DNA of 64,000 nt from Flavobacteriaceae bacterium (GTDB taxonomy: Bacteria > Bacteroidota > Bacteroidia > Flavobacteriales > Flavobacteriaceae): contig JALWTD010000013.1 of the NCBI GenBank assembly GCA_027082925.1, forward strand, positions 32,349 to 96,348, written 5' to 3'. The notes under the pieces were generated by a model. It made no database searches. It was not told the DNA's origin and worked only from the letters and a program-made list of their open reading frames with translations. Shown in pieces: positions 1 through 9,205 of this stretch; position 1 is the stretch's first letter; the number at the start of each line of letters is the position of its first letter. A program made the translations under genes and the position numbers.

Positions 1-860
1 ACCTATTTTTAAACAATATTTTTAATAAGGCTGAAACTATCTCGTTTAACTGGAGAAACAACACTCAAGACAGTAATCAATCTTTGAAATTAAATTTTAG
101 CACACCTTATATGATGAATAGCCGCTTTGGAGTAACTGCAAACTTTGCTATATTCAAGCAAGACTCTACATACCTTAACACTTCATTAAATGTAAAAACA
201 ACATACGACATTAATCGTAAAAACAGTATTGCTGTAGTTATTAATAGCGAAAAAAGTGATCTTACAAACAATCTTGATGTTACTGACAATATCGGTCAAT
301 TCGATAAACGCTTTATAGGATTGTCTTATCGTTATAAAACTACCCCAAACTATTTAAATTCTGAAAGTAAATTTTTTGTGAATGCTCATTATTTATTCGG
401 AAATAAAACCTCTGTCATAGGAAAAACAAAACAACAAAAATTTTTACTACAAACACAGCTATTAATTAACATCAATAACAACTTGTTGCGACTTAAAAAT
501 TCTACTGAACTACTAAATACAAAAAACCTACTTCAAAATGAGCTTTTTAGAATAGGTGGTATTAACTCTATAAGAGGATTTGACGAACAAAGTGTGTTTA
601 CCTCTAAATATAATCTCACAAACATTGAGTACCACTTTAATAGTGGTAAAACTTCACATATTTATACCATTACCGATTTTGCAATCCTTAAAAACGATTT
701 AAAAAATACCACCGATAATTTATACGGATTTGGCGTAGGATACTACTTTACAACAAATTACAGTCTTGTAAACATCAGTTATGTCCTTGGAAAAAACGAT
801 CGTGATCCTGTGCAATTCAATAATTCTAAAATTCACATTAAAATCACATATTTTTTGTGA
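1..860 (+). CDS. Omp85/BamA-like outer-membrane barrel protein, C-terminal part
   Basis: The frame is open from base 3 to the TGA at 858-860, so the gene begins left of the window and only about 285 codons are visible. An in-frame TTG at 84 is not a credible start, because the frame stays open upstream of it. The visible part is a run of alternating amphipathic strands typical of a beta barrel. It contains GGINSIRGF (bases 555-581), which matches the conserved (V/I)RG(F/Y) loop motif of Omp85 proteins (BamA, TamA, two-partner secretion transporters). The protein ends in a hydrophobic strand, ITYFL. The family inserts or exports proteins at the outer membrane. POTRA domains, if present, lie outside the window, so the exact subfamily cannot be decided. 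Confidence 0.75.
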   Translation, partial: LFLNNIFNKAETISFNWRNNTQDSNQSLKLNFSTPYMMNSRFGVTANFAIFKQDSTYLNTSLNVKTTYDINRKNSIAVVINSEKSDLTNNLDVTDNIGQFDKRFIGLSYRYKTTPNYLNSESKFFVNAHYLFGNKTSVIGKTKQQKFLLQTQLLININNNLLRLKNSTELLNTKNLLQNELFRIGGINSIRGFDEQSVFTSKYNLTNIEYHFNSGKTSHIYTITDFAILKNDLKNTTDNLYGFGVGYYFTTNYSLVNISYVLGKNDRDPVQFNNSKIHIKITYFL

Positions 861-958
861 TTTTATTTATAAAAATTTATTTTTTGTTAGAATTTGTTAG
901 TTTATACTCCTTTCCTCTTCTTTTTTTTACAGAAAAAGGATAGTTTAATGTTAAAAAG

Positions 959-990
959 TTTGGAATATTAACTAATTATTAAGAATTTTG
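959..990 (+). promoter_or_regulatory. Candidate Bacteroidota promoter of first susC gene
   Basis: TTTG at 959-962 is followed after 20 bases by GAATTTTG at 983-990. This resembles the Bacteroidota consensus TTTG-N19/20-TAnnTTTG with one mismatch in the -7 element. The same arrangement with the same spacing occurs before the second susC gene at 5906-5937. Transcription would begin near 997, about 20 bases before the ATG. Confidence 0.55.
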
Positions 991-1016
991 GGGCTATTAA
1001 TTCAAATAATTATATA

Positions 1017-4000
1017 ATGAAAACAAAGTTTAATGGTTTTTTAACGCTTCTTCTAGCGTTACTAGTGCAAGTTACATTTGCGCAAGAGAAAACTGTTACC
1101 GGTAAAGTTTCCGACGCAAGCGGACCATTACCTGGCGTAACAGTTATTATTAAAGGTACCAAAACAGGTACTCAAACTGATTTTGATGGTAATTATTCAA
1201 TTAAAGCAAACACAGGAGCTGTACTACAATTCAGCTTTATGGGAATGCAAACAGTTGAAAAAACCGTAGGTGCTTCAAACACTATTGACGTGACGATGCA
1301 AGAAAGTGCAGAAGCATTGAAAGAAGTTGTTGTGACTGCTTTAGGTATTAAGCGTGAAGCAAAAACACTTCCTTACGCTGCTCAAGAAATAAAAGCAGAA
1401 GAATTAAACATTACTCAAGACGCCAACATTAAAACAGCGATTGCTGGTAAAGTTGCTGGTGTTCAAATACAAAGTCAAGCTGGTTCTAAATTAGGACAAG
1501 CAGGGAAAATTAGAATTAGAGGGGCTATCTCTTTAACTTCTGACTCTGATCCTCTATACATTGTAGATGGAGTTCCAACAGACCCTAATAACATTGACAT
1601 GGATAATGTTGCTTCATTAAACGTTCTTAAAGGACCTAACGCAACTGCACTTTATGGACAAAGAGCAGATGCTGGTGTTGTTGTAATTACAACAAAAAAA
1701 GGTTCTAAAGGTGGTGTTGGAGTAGAATTATCTAGTTCTATTACTTTTGAAAACGTAGCAAACTTACCAAACTACCAAAACTTATACGGTGGAGGTTATG
1801 AAGGTGAAGCTTCTTGGGGAACTTTCGGTAACGAATTACCTATTAGCTGGTATCCTTCTGAATGGAGTGTTTTCCAAGGAAAACGTTACATTGTTTGGGA
1901 TAACAACTACGCTGATGAGAGTTGGGGACCTAAATTTGACGGTCAAGAATACATTCCTTGGTATGCTTGGTGGCCAGACAGTCCTTATTTTGGACAAACT
2001 GCAAAATACGAAGCACAACCTAACAACATTAAAGATTTTTACGATACAGGTGTAACTCTTAAAAACTCTGTTGCTTTAAGTGGTGGTAGTGACACTTTTA
2101 GAGGAAGAATCTCATTTACAGATTTAGATCAAACAGGTATTACACCTTACACTAAATTAGATAAACAATTTTTAAGTACTAGTTTTGACTTTGATGTTAC
2201 TGATAAATTTAATGTAGCAACAACTTTAAACTTTACAACTTCTAAAGTACAAGGAGATTTTGGAGATGGTTATGGTAACCAAACTTCCGGATCTTTTAAC
2301 TCTTGGTTTAGTAGAGGTATTGATGTGAATAAATTAAGAGAGTTAAAAGACTTAAAAACTCCTGACGGATATTCTGCAAGTTGGAACTGGTGGGGTCCTG
2401 ACTACTACGCTTATTTTGGTGGTGGATTCAAAAAGCCAGCATTCTGGTTTAACCCATATTTCTATATGGAACAATATGACAACATTGACAAAAACGATAA
2501 CTTCGTAGGAAGTGTAAACCTTACTTACAAATTTAACGATCAGTGGGAGTTAAAAGGTGGTGTTTCTAGAAACCAAAGAGAGTACAAGAATGAGTACTAC
2601 GTTCCTTATACTATCTCTTACTCTGCTGCTCCTGAGTTATACAACTCTTGGTCAAACTCTTTCGGTGTTTGGAAATCAAGCAGCATTGAAAATAACTACA
2701 ATGCATTACTAACTTACAAAAATAAGTTTGGTGATTTTGATTTAGATGCATTTATTGGAGGAAACATCCGTATCAACAAATACGATAGAGTTTCTGCACA
2801 AATGGATACAGGTGCTAAAACAGGTGGTTTAATTATTCCTGATGTATTTGATTTTGCAAATGCTGGAATTACACCAACACCTCAAACTTACAAAAGCCAA
2901 AAAGAAGTTCGTAGTATTTATACTAAAGCTTCTGTTGGATACCAAAACATGTTATACTTAGATGCTACATACCGTAGAGACTGGAGTTCTGCACTACCAT
3001 CTAACCAAAACGGATATGGATATGCTTCTGTAGGTACTAGCTTCATTTTCTCTGAGTTAATGGATGACGACAGTATCTTAAACTTTGGTAAATTTAGAGC
3101 TGGTTGGGCACAAGTAGGTAACGATTTAGGTGCTTACTTAATAGATCCTTCTTACCCTCTATCTTCTAAACCATATAATGGTATTTCTATGGAGTATACT
3201 TCAACTACTATCATTGACCCTAATATCAAGCCTGCATTAAATACTTCATTTGAAGTTGGGTTTGATACTAAGTTTATTGGTAGCAGAATTGGATTAAACT
3301 TTACATACTATAAAGAAAACAGAAAAGATGATATCATCCCAATTAGTGTACCTAGAGGAACAGGATACAATAGTTTCTTAACTAACGCTGGGGAATCAGA
3401 AAGAAAAGGGGTTGAAATTACTTTAACAGGTACTCCTTTTAAGAATGATAACTTTACTTGGGAATCAACGCTTAACTACGGTCAAAACACAACTACAGTT
3501 ATTAGTTTACCTGGTGACTTACAATCTTTAGAAGCTCCAGGAGGAACTGGTGCATTCGGATTTGTTAGTGTTATTCACGAATTAGGAAACGAATGGGGAC
3601 AATTAAAAGGTGCTGCAATCAAAAGAGATGCTAGCGGAAACCCAATCCTTCAATCTAACGGTAAATACGTAGTTGAACAAGGTCAATACTTAGGAAGTGT
3701 ACTCCCTGATTTCACAGGAGGTTTCATTAACACATTCAGATATAAAGACTTTAGCTTAACAGCTGCAATTGACTTCCAAAAAGGAGGTAAATTCTTCTCT
3801 TTATCTGAACAATGGGGTGAATACTCTGGATTACTAGAAGAAACTGCTGCAATCAACGATAGAGGAGCGAACGTTCGTGATGCCCTAGCTGATGGTGGTG
3901 GTGTACACGTAACAGGTGTTGACGTTAACGGAAATCCTGTAGATACCTATATTACTGCTACAGATTACTTCGGACAATTCTACGGAAACAGATTGGCTGA

Positions 4001-4253
4001 GCCATTTATACACGATGCAAGTTTCATTAAATTAAGAGATATAAGCTTAACTTATAATTTACCTAAAAAATTCTTAAAAAACACCTTTACAGGTGCTAGC
4101 ATTAGTTTAGTTGGTAGAAACTTATGGTTAATTGCTGTGTCTGATGATAACAAGCACGGATGGGATCCATCTGAATTATCAGAAACATATGGTGAAAATG
4201 GACAATTACCAGGAACTAAAAGTTATGGTATGAATATTAAATTAACCTTCTAA
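1017..4253 (+). CDS. SusC-like TonB-dependent outer-membrane receptor
   Basis: This is a 1078-residue SusC/RagA-family receptor, which imports oligomeric nutrients through the outer membrane with its SusD lid, powered by TonB-ExbBD. In order: signal peptide (residues 1 to about 22, ending TFAQ); carboxypeptidase-D-like regulatory domain (about 26-110, with GKVSDASGPLPGVTV and TDFDGNYSI); the SusC linker EVVVTALGIKR; a plug domain (about 115-227) with YIVDGVP and VLKGPNATALYG; then a 22-strand-type barrel ending in a Phe-terminated strand. The SusD partner starts 9 bases downstream. The first ~110 codons and the promoter are almost identical to those of the gene at 5965, while plug and barrel differ. 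No carbohydrate enzymes lie nearby, so the substrate is unknown. Confidence 0.93.
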   Translation: MKTKFNGFLTLLLALLVQVTFAQEKTVTGKVSDASGPLPGVTVIIKGTKTGTQTDFDGNYSIKANTGAVLQFSFMGMQTVEKTVGASNTIDVTMQESAEALKEVVVTALGIKREAKTLPYAAQEIKAEELNITQDANIKTAIAGKVAGVQIQSQAGSKLGQAGKIRIRGAISLTSDSDPLYIVDGVPTDPNNIDMDNVASLNVLKGPNATALYGQRADAGVVVITTKKGSKGGVGVELSSSITFENVANLPNYQNLYGGGYEGEASWGTFGNELPISWYPSEWSVFQGKRYIVWDNNYADESWGPKFDGQEYIPWYAWWPDSPYFGQTAKYEAQPNNIKDFYDTGVTLKNSVALSGGSDTFRGRISFTDLDQTGITPYTKLDKQFLSTSFDFDVTDKFNVATTLNFTTSKVQGDFGDGYGNQTSGSFNSWFSRGIDVNKLRELKDLKTPDGYSASWNWWGPDYYAYFGGGFKKPAFWFNPYFYMEQYDNIDKNDNFVGSVNLTYKFNDQWELKGGVSRNQREYKNEYYVPYTISYSAAPELYNSWSNSFGVWKSSSIENNYNALLTYKNKFGDFDLDAFIGGNIRINKYDRVSAQMDTGAKTGGLIIPDVFDFANAGITPTPQTYKSQKEVRSIYTKASVGYQNMLYLDATYRRDWSSALPSNQNGYGYASVGTSFIFSELMDDDSILNFGKFRAGWAQVGNDLGAYLIDPSYPLSSKPYNGISMEYTSTTIIDPNIKPALNTSFEVGFDTKFIGSRIGLNFTYYKENRKDDIIPISVPRGTGYNSFLTNAGESERKGVEITLTGTPFKNDNFTWESTLNYGQNTTTVISLPGDLQSLEAPGGTGAFGFVSVIHELGNEWGQLKGAAIKRDASGNPILQSNGKYVVEQGQYLGSVLPDFTGGFINTFRYKDFSLTAAIDFQKGGKFFSLSEQWGEYSGLLEETAAINDRGANVRDALADGGGVHVTGVDVNGNPVDTYITATDYFGQFYGNRLAEPFIHDASFIKLRDISLTYNLPKKFLKNTFTGASISLVGRNLWLIAVSDDNKHGWDPSELSETYGENGQLPGTKSYGMNIKLTF

Positions 4254-4261
4254 TAACAAAA

Positions 4262-5719
4262 ATGATGAAAAAATTAAAATATATAGCACTTAGTCTTTTA
4301 CTTGCTCTTGGAGCTTGTGATAATATAGACTTTGGGGATACCAATGTAAACCCGAATGGAGCTGGAGATCCCAACACATCGTCATTGATGGCTGGAGCAA
4401 TGTCTCGTTACTCTACACTAACAGGTAGAGACTATCTAATAAAACCAACGTTATACGTGCAATATCAAGCACAGGTAACGTATACAGATGAAATGCGTTA
4501 TAATGAAGCACCATCTAGTTGGTATAGCTACTACGTACAAACATTATCTAACTTACAGTTAGTAATTGATATCAATTCAGATCCTGCAAACCACACTACT
4601 ATTTTGTTGGCACAAGGAGCTCCTGAAAATCAAATTGGTGTAGCTAAAATCTTTAAAACTATTATTTTCAAAAGAATTACTGATACTTGGGGTGATGTAC
4701 CTTACTCACAAGCTCTTCAGTCTAGTGAAAATTTAATACCTGCTTACGATTCTCAAAGTAGTATTTATGAAGCTATGATTACTGAATTAAAAGCAGCTAG
4801 AGATATGATGGATCCTTCATTAGCTGGTCCTACTGGAGATATTATCTACGGTGGAGATGTTGCGAAATGGCAAAAATTAGCAAACTCGTTAATTTTACAA
4901 ATGTCACTTCAATTATCTAAAAAATACCCTTCTGCTTCTGGATATGCTGCTACTGAGTTTAACGCAGCCGCAAGCCATAGTGCAGGACTTATTTTAAGCA
5001 TTGGTGATGAAGCATGGTTTAGCTATAATGCAGACTTTGTAAATCCTTGGTCTCTTAACAGAAAACCTGATTATTTCTTATCAAGAGAATTTACAGATGC
5101 TCTTAAAGGATGGGGAACTACTTCTAACACAATGTTAGATGCTAGAATCAATGTTTATTCTACTGACCCTAACTTAGATGGTGTTCCTTATGGATATGAA
5201 AATGAAAGTGGTGCAGGTAGAGCTCAAATGTCTGATTTAATTTGGACAGAAGAAGCGCCGTTACCATTAATGACTGCTGCTTATACTTACTTAAACCTTG
5301 CAGATGCTGCTAATTTAGGATGGTATGCGGGGTCAGTTAACAGTCTATTAAGTAGCGGTATCACAATGTCATACCAAACGTTAGATGCTCATTACGGAAC
5401 AGCAATCTCAGGTAGTGCAGCTGCTTATGCTGCAGCAAGAGATACTGATGCTGGAACTTACGGCTATACTCAAGTAATTGCAGAAGAAAAGTGGGTAGCA
5501 TTATTCCCTAGTGGATTTGATGCGTGGTCTGAATGGAGACGTACAGATTTCCCTACTTTAATCCCTGCTACAGATTTCTTAAACAATGGTGAAATACCTA
5601 GAAGATATGTGTACCCAACAGAAGAATCTAGTTTAAACACAACTAATTACAATGCTGGTGTTAGCGCATTAGTTCCTGCTACTGATAATAACTCTTCAAG
5701 AGTTTGGTGGGATCAATAA
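4262..5719 (+). CDS. SusD/RagB-family substrate-binding lipoprotein
   Basis: This is a 485-residue surface lipoprotein partner of the upstream SusC. The signal peptide ends in a lipobox LGAC with the lipidated Cys at residue 19. The N-terminal LMAGAMSRYSTL region and the later VAKIFKTIIFKRITDTWGDVPYSQAL helix are typical of the SusD-like_2 type of nutrient-binding lipoprotein. The C-terminal part has the usual EKWVALFPSGFDAWSEWRR segment. Two ATG codons stand in tandem (4262 and 4265) and either could start. It is cotranscribed with susC and followed by a strong terminator. Substrate unknown. Confidence 0.92.
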   Translation: MMKKLKYIALSLLLALGACDNIDFGDTNVNPNGAGDPNTSSLMAGAMSRYSTLTGRDYLIKPTLYVQYQAQVTYTDEMRYNEAPSSWYSYYVQTLSNLQLVIDINSDPANHTTILLAQGAPENQIGVAKIFKTIIFKRITDTWGDVPYSQALQSSENLIPAYDSQSSIYEAMITELKAARDMMDPSLAGPTGDIIYGGDVAKWQKLANSLILQMSLQLSKKYPSASGYAATEFNAAASHSAGLILSIGDEAWFSYNADFVNPWSLNRKPDYFLSREFTDALKGWGTTSNTMLDARINVYSTDPNLDGVPYGYENESGAGRAQMSDLIWTEEAPLPLMTAAYTYLNLADAANLGWYAGSVNSLLSSGITMSYQTLDAHYGTAISGSAAAYAAARDTDAGTYGYTQVIAEEKWVALFPSGFDAWSEWRRTDFPTLIPATDFLNNGEIPRRYVYPTEESSLNTTNYNAGVSALVPATDNNSSRVWWDQ

Positions 5720-5743
5720 TATAAATATTCTATAAGAATTTTT

Positions 5744-5780
5744 AAAAACCTATGAACTTCGGTTCGTAGGTTTTTTTTTT
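5744..5780 (+). terminator. Rho-independent terminator after first susCD pair
   Basis: An 11-bp stem AACCTATGAAC / GTTCGTAGGTT (one T-G pair) closes a TTCG tetraloop and is followed by a run of ten T. It separates the first SusC/SusD pair from the second. Confidence 0.9.
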
Positions 5781-5905
5781 GTAATGTATGCCAAATTGTA
5801 ACGACAACATATAAGAAACAATCTAATTTTCTTTAAAGAAACATAGGAAACCATGAATTTTCAAATATTTTTTTTAACATAATTTAAGAGTTTAACAGTA
5901 AAAAG

Positions 5906-5937
5906 TTTGGATTATTAACAAATTATTAAGATTTTTG
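5906..5937 (+). promoter_or_regulatory. Candidate promoter of second susC gene
   Basis: TTTG at 5906-5909, a 20-base spacer and GATTTTTG at 5930-5937 copy the layout of the promoter at 959-990. The surrounding ~60 bases are also closely related. The element overlaps an alternative in-frame ATG at 5935, which argues that translation starts at 5965 instead. Confidence 0.55.
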
Positions 5938-5964
5938 GAAATATTAATTCATATAATTCATATA

Positions 5965-8900
5965 ATGAGAACAAAATTTAATGGTTTTTTAACGCTTCTA
6001 TTAGCGTTACTGGTGCAAGTATCTTTTGCACAAGAGAAAACTGTTACCGGTAAAGTTTCCGATGCAAGCGGACCTCTACCTGGTGTAACGGTCGTTATTA
6101 AAGGTACCAAAACAGGTACACAAACTGATTTTGACGGGAATTATTCAATTAAAGCAAACACAGGAGCTGTATTACAATTCAGCTTTATGGGAATGCAAAC
6201 AGTTGAAAAAACCGTGGGTGATTCAAACACTATTGACGTAGTGATGCAAGAAAGCGCCGAAGCCTTAAAAGAAGTTGTTGTAACTGCTTTGGGAATTAAA
6301 CGTGAAAAGCAAGCTCTAGGGTATGCTGTTTCAAGTGTTGATTCTGAACAGTTGAATCAACGCGCTGAAGGTGATGTTGCCCGTGTGCTAAACGGTAAAG
6401 CTTCTGGGGTGCAAATCCAACAACAAAGTGGTATGTCTGGTTCTGGTACCAGCATTATTATTAGAGGACTTAGTTCTTTTAGTGGTAGTAACCAACCTTT
6501 ATTTGTTGTTGATGGTGTTCCTTTCAGTAGTGATACAAATGCACAAGGAAACTTTGTTGATGGGAACAACGGTTCAAGTCGTTTCTTAGATATTGATCCA
6601 AACAACATTGAAAACATAAGTGTATTAAAAGGTCTTGCTGCGGCAACCTTATATGGTACACAAGGACGTAATGGGGTAGTTCTTATTACTACAAAGTCTG
6701 GATCTTCTAAAGGAGGAACTAAAAAAACAGAAATTACAGTAAGTAGTTCTTTATTCTTAAACGAAATCGCTTCATTAGCAAACTACCAAAACGAATATGG
6801 TGGTGGTTTTGATCAAGCTTTTGGATGGTTCTTCAGTAACTGGGGACCTTCATTTGCTAAAGACGGACCAGGTGGCTGGGGTAACAGTAGTGCATTTGAT
6901 GCAAACGGTACCTTAGAACATCCATATTCTACAGCTTCTTTAGCTACTGGTATTCCTCAAGCATTTCCTGAATATGCAGGAGCTCGTTATGAGTGGAAAC
7001 CTTATGATGGTGTAAAAGATTTCTTTAGACAAGGAATTATTAAAAGTACAAGTGTGAACGTTCGTGGTGCTTCTAGCGACGGACAAGTTTCATACAATGT
7101 AAACTACGGTAATTTAGATGATCAAGGATTTACTCCTGGTAACCACTTACGTAGAAATACCATAAGTATTGGTGGTAATGCTAAATTATCAAATAAATTT
7201 ACCGTTAACGGTACATTAAACTTTACCAAAACAAACTTTAAATCACCTCCTGTAGCAGCAAGTTACGGTAGTAATGTAGGTGGAGAAAATGCTTCTATTT
7301 TTGGTAACTTATTTTATACACCTCGTAGTATTGATTTGATGGGTCTTCCTTATCAAAACCCTATTACCGGTGGTTCTGTATACTATAGACAAAATAACAG
7401 TATTCAACATCCTTTATGGACCGTTCACAATGCAGGTACTTCTCAAATTACCAACAGAGCATTTGGAGGACTTTCTTTAATGTATGAAATTAACGATAAC
7501 TTAAACCTTACATATAGATATGGTTTTGATGTATATAGTGAAAACAATACCAACTTTTCTAACAAAGGTGGTGTTACAGGTAGTGTAGCTAACCGTTCTG
7601 GTATCTACCAAACTTGGAATAACACGAATACTATTGATGACCATAACATTGTGTTAAACGGTGAATACGATATTAATGAAGATTTTGATATTTCATTTAG
7701 TGTAGGTGCAACTTCAAGAAGAGACGTTTACGACCAAAATGGTGTTGCCAGTACAGGACAACAAGTATTTGGAGTATTAAGACATTTCAACTTTGCTACT
7801 CAAGATGAAATTCAATATTTTGAAGAGCGTAACGTTTACGGTATATATGGACAAGCAAACCTTGGATATAAAGACTATATGTTCTTAACGTTATCTGGTC
7901 GTGAAGACTGGGTATCTAACTTATCTGTAGATAATAGAACGTTATTCTATCCTTCTGCAAGTGTATCATTTATCCCTACAAAAGCAATTGATGCTTTAAG
8001 CGAAAGTACTGCTGTTAATTACCTAAAATTAAGAGCTAGTTACGGTACATCTGCAAACTTCCCTACTGGATATCCAATTTCATCAACATTATCGCTTGAT
8101 ACACAATATTTCCAAGATCAAGGTGGTGTTGACGTAGTAGTAAACTCTACAGGTTCTTTATTAGGAAATCCTAACTTAAAACCTGAAAGATTAGACGAAA
8201 TCGAATTTGGTATTGAGTCTAGATTGTTTAACAATCGTCTTTCTTTAGATTTATCTATTTACAAGAGAATTACAAAAGATTTAATTGTTGACAGGCCTTT
8301 AGATCCAAGTACAGGATTTACACTAACACAAACTAATATTGGAGAAATCCAAAATGATGGTGTTGAAATAGATGTAAACTATGACATCTTTAAAAGTGAA
8401 GACAATGGATTTAACTGGAATACCGGAATTAACTGGTCTACTAGTGAAGCTATTGTAACTGACTTAGGAAACGATACAGACATTGTTGTATATGCTGGTT
8501 TCTCTAGCCGTGGTAACGCTGCTATTGAAGGTGAACCATTAGGAACTATGATTGGTACTTCTATTGCACGTGATGCAAACGGTAACTTTATGGTAAACTC
8601 ATCTGGTAGTTATGTTGAACAAAACGGTAATAACATTATTGGTAATGCAAACCCAGACTTTACAATGAATATGTCTAACAGCTTATCATACAAAAACTTC
8701 TCTCTGGATTTCTTATTTAGTTGGACACAAGGTGGAGATATGTATTCTCAAACCATCCAAACATTACTAGGTAGAGGGGTTGTAAATGATGACGGTGTTG
8801 ATCGTGAAAATTCATTTATCCTTCCAGGTGTAAACCCTGCAGGACAACCAAATACAACTCAAATTAACAACTCTACTTATTATTTCTCTAATGTTCTTTA

Positions 8901-9183
8901 CGGACCAGACGAATTAGGAGTTTATGATGCTACTGTATTTAGATTACAAGAAGTTTCTTTAAGTTATAAATTACCAAGTAAAGTACTTGACAAAACTCCT
9001 TTTGGAGCTGTAAGTATCACATTTACAGGTAACAACTTATGGTTCTATACACCTAATATGCCTAAAAACACAAACTTTGACCCTAACGTAGCTGGTCTTG
9101 GTATTGGTAATGGTGCAGGTTTCGAATATTTAAATGGACCTAGTTCAAGAAGATATGGTATGAGTATCAAAGCTTCTTTTTAA
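5965..9183 (+). CDS. SusC-like TonB-dependent outer-membrane receptor
   Basis: This is a SusC/RagA-family receptor of 1072 residues from the ATG at 5965. An upstream ATG at 5935 would prepend ten residues ahead of the signal peptide and lies in the probable -7 element; 5965 also matches the start of the paralogue at 1017. Order: signal peptide (to SFAQ), regulatory domain with DASGPLPGVTV and TDFDGNYSI, EVVVTALGIKR linker, plug with LFVVDGVP and VLKGLAAATLYG, then the barrel ending in KASF. After about residue 115 it diverges from the first SusC, so the two probably import different ligands. The SusD-like gene follows 22 bases downstream. Confidence 0.93.
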   Translation: MRTKFNGFLTLLLALLVQVSFAQEKTVTGKVSDASGPLPGVTVVIKGTKTGTQTDFDGNYSIKANTGAVLQFSFMGMQTVEKTVGDSNTIDVVMQESAEALKEVVVTALGIKREKQALGYAVSSVDSEQLNQRAEGDVARVLNGKASGVQIQQQSGMSGSGTSIIIRGLSSFSGSNQPLFVVDGVPFSSDTNAQGNFVDGNNGSSRFLDIDPNNIENISVLKGLAAATLYGTQGRNGVVLITTKSGSSKGGTKKTEITVSSSLFLNEIASLANYQNEYGGGFDQAFGWFFSNWGPSFAKDGPGGWGNSSAFDANGTLEHPYSTASLATGIPQAFPEYAGARYEWKPYDGVKDFFRQGIIKSTSVNVRGASSDGQVSYNVNYGNLDDQGFTPGNHLRRNTISIGGNAKLSNKFTVNGTLNFTKTNFKSPPVAASYGSNVGGENASIFGNLFYTPRSIDLMGLPYQNPITGGSVYYRQNNSIQHPLWTVHNAGTSQITNRAFGGLSLMYEINDNLNLTYRYGFDVYSENNTNFSNKGGVTGSVANRSGIYQTWNNTNTIDDHNIVLNGEYDINEDFDISFSVGATSRRDVYDQNGVASTGQQVFGVLRHFNFATQDEIQYFEERNVYGIYGQANLGYKDYMFLTLSGREDWVSNLSVDNRTLFYPSASVSFIPTKAIDALSESTAVNYLKLRASYGTSANFPTGYPISSTLSLDTQYFQDQGGVDVVVNSTGSLLGNPNLKPERLDEIEFGIESRLFNNRLSLDLSIYKRITKDLIVDRPLDPSTGFTLTQTNIGEIQNDGVEIDVNYDIFKSEDNGFNWNTGINWSTSEAIVTDLGNDTDIVVYAGFSSRGNAAIEGEPLGTMIGTSIARDANGNFMVNSSGSYVEQNGNNIIGNANPDFTMNMSNSLSYKNFSLDFLFSWTQGGDMYSQTIQTLLGRGVVNDDGVDRENSFILPGVNPAGQPNTTQINNSTYYFSNVLYGPDELGVYDATVFRLQEVSLSYKLPSKVLDKTPFGAVSITFTGNNLWFYTPNMPKNTNFDPNVAGLGIGNGAGFEYLNGPSSRRYGMSIKASF

Positions 9184-9205
9184 ACAAAAATAAAGATTTT
9201 ATATT

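Noticed and set aside
5935..5964. Upstream in-frame ATG extending the second SusC by ten residues
   Set aside because: It lies inside the likely -7 promoter element, would put extra residues before the signal peptide, and the paralogue at 1017 starts at the position equal to 5965.
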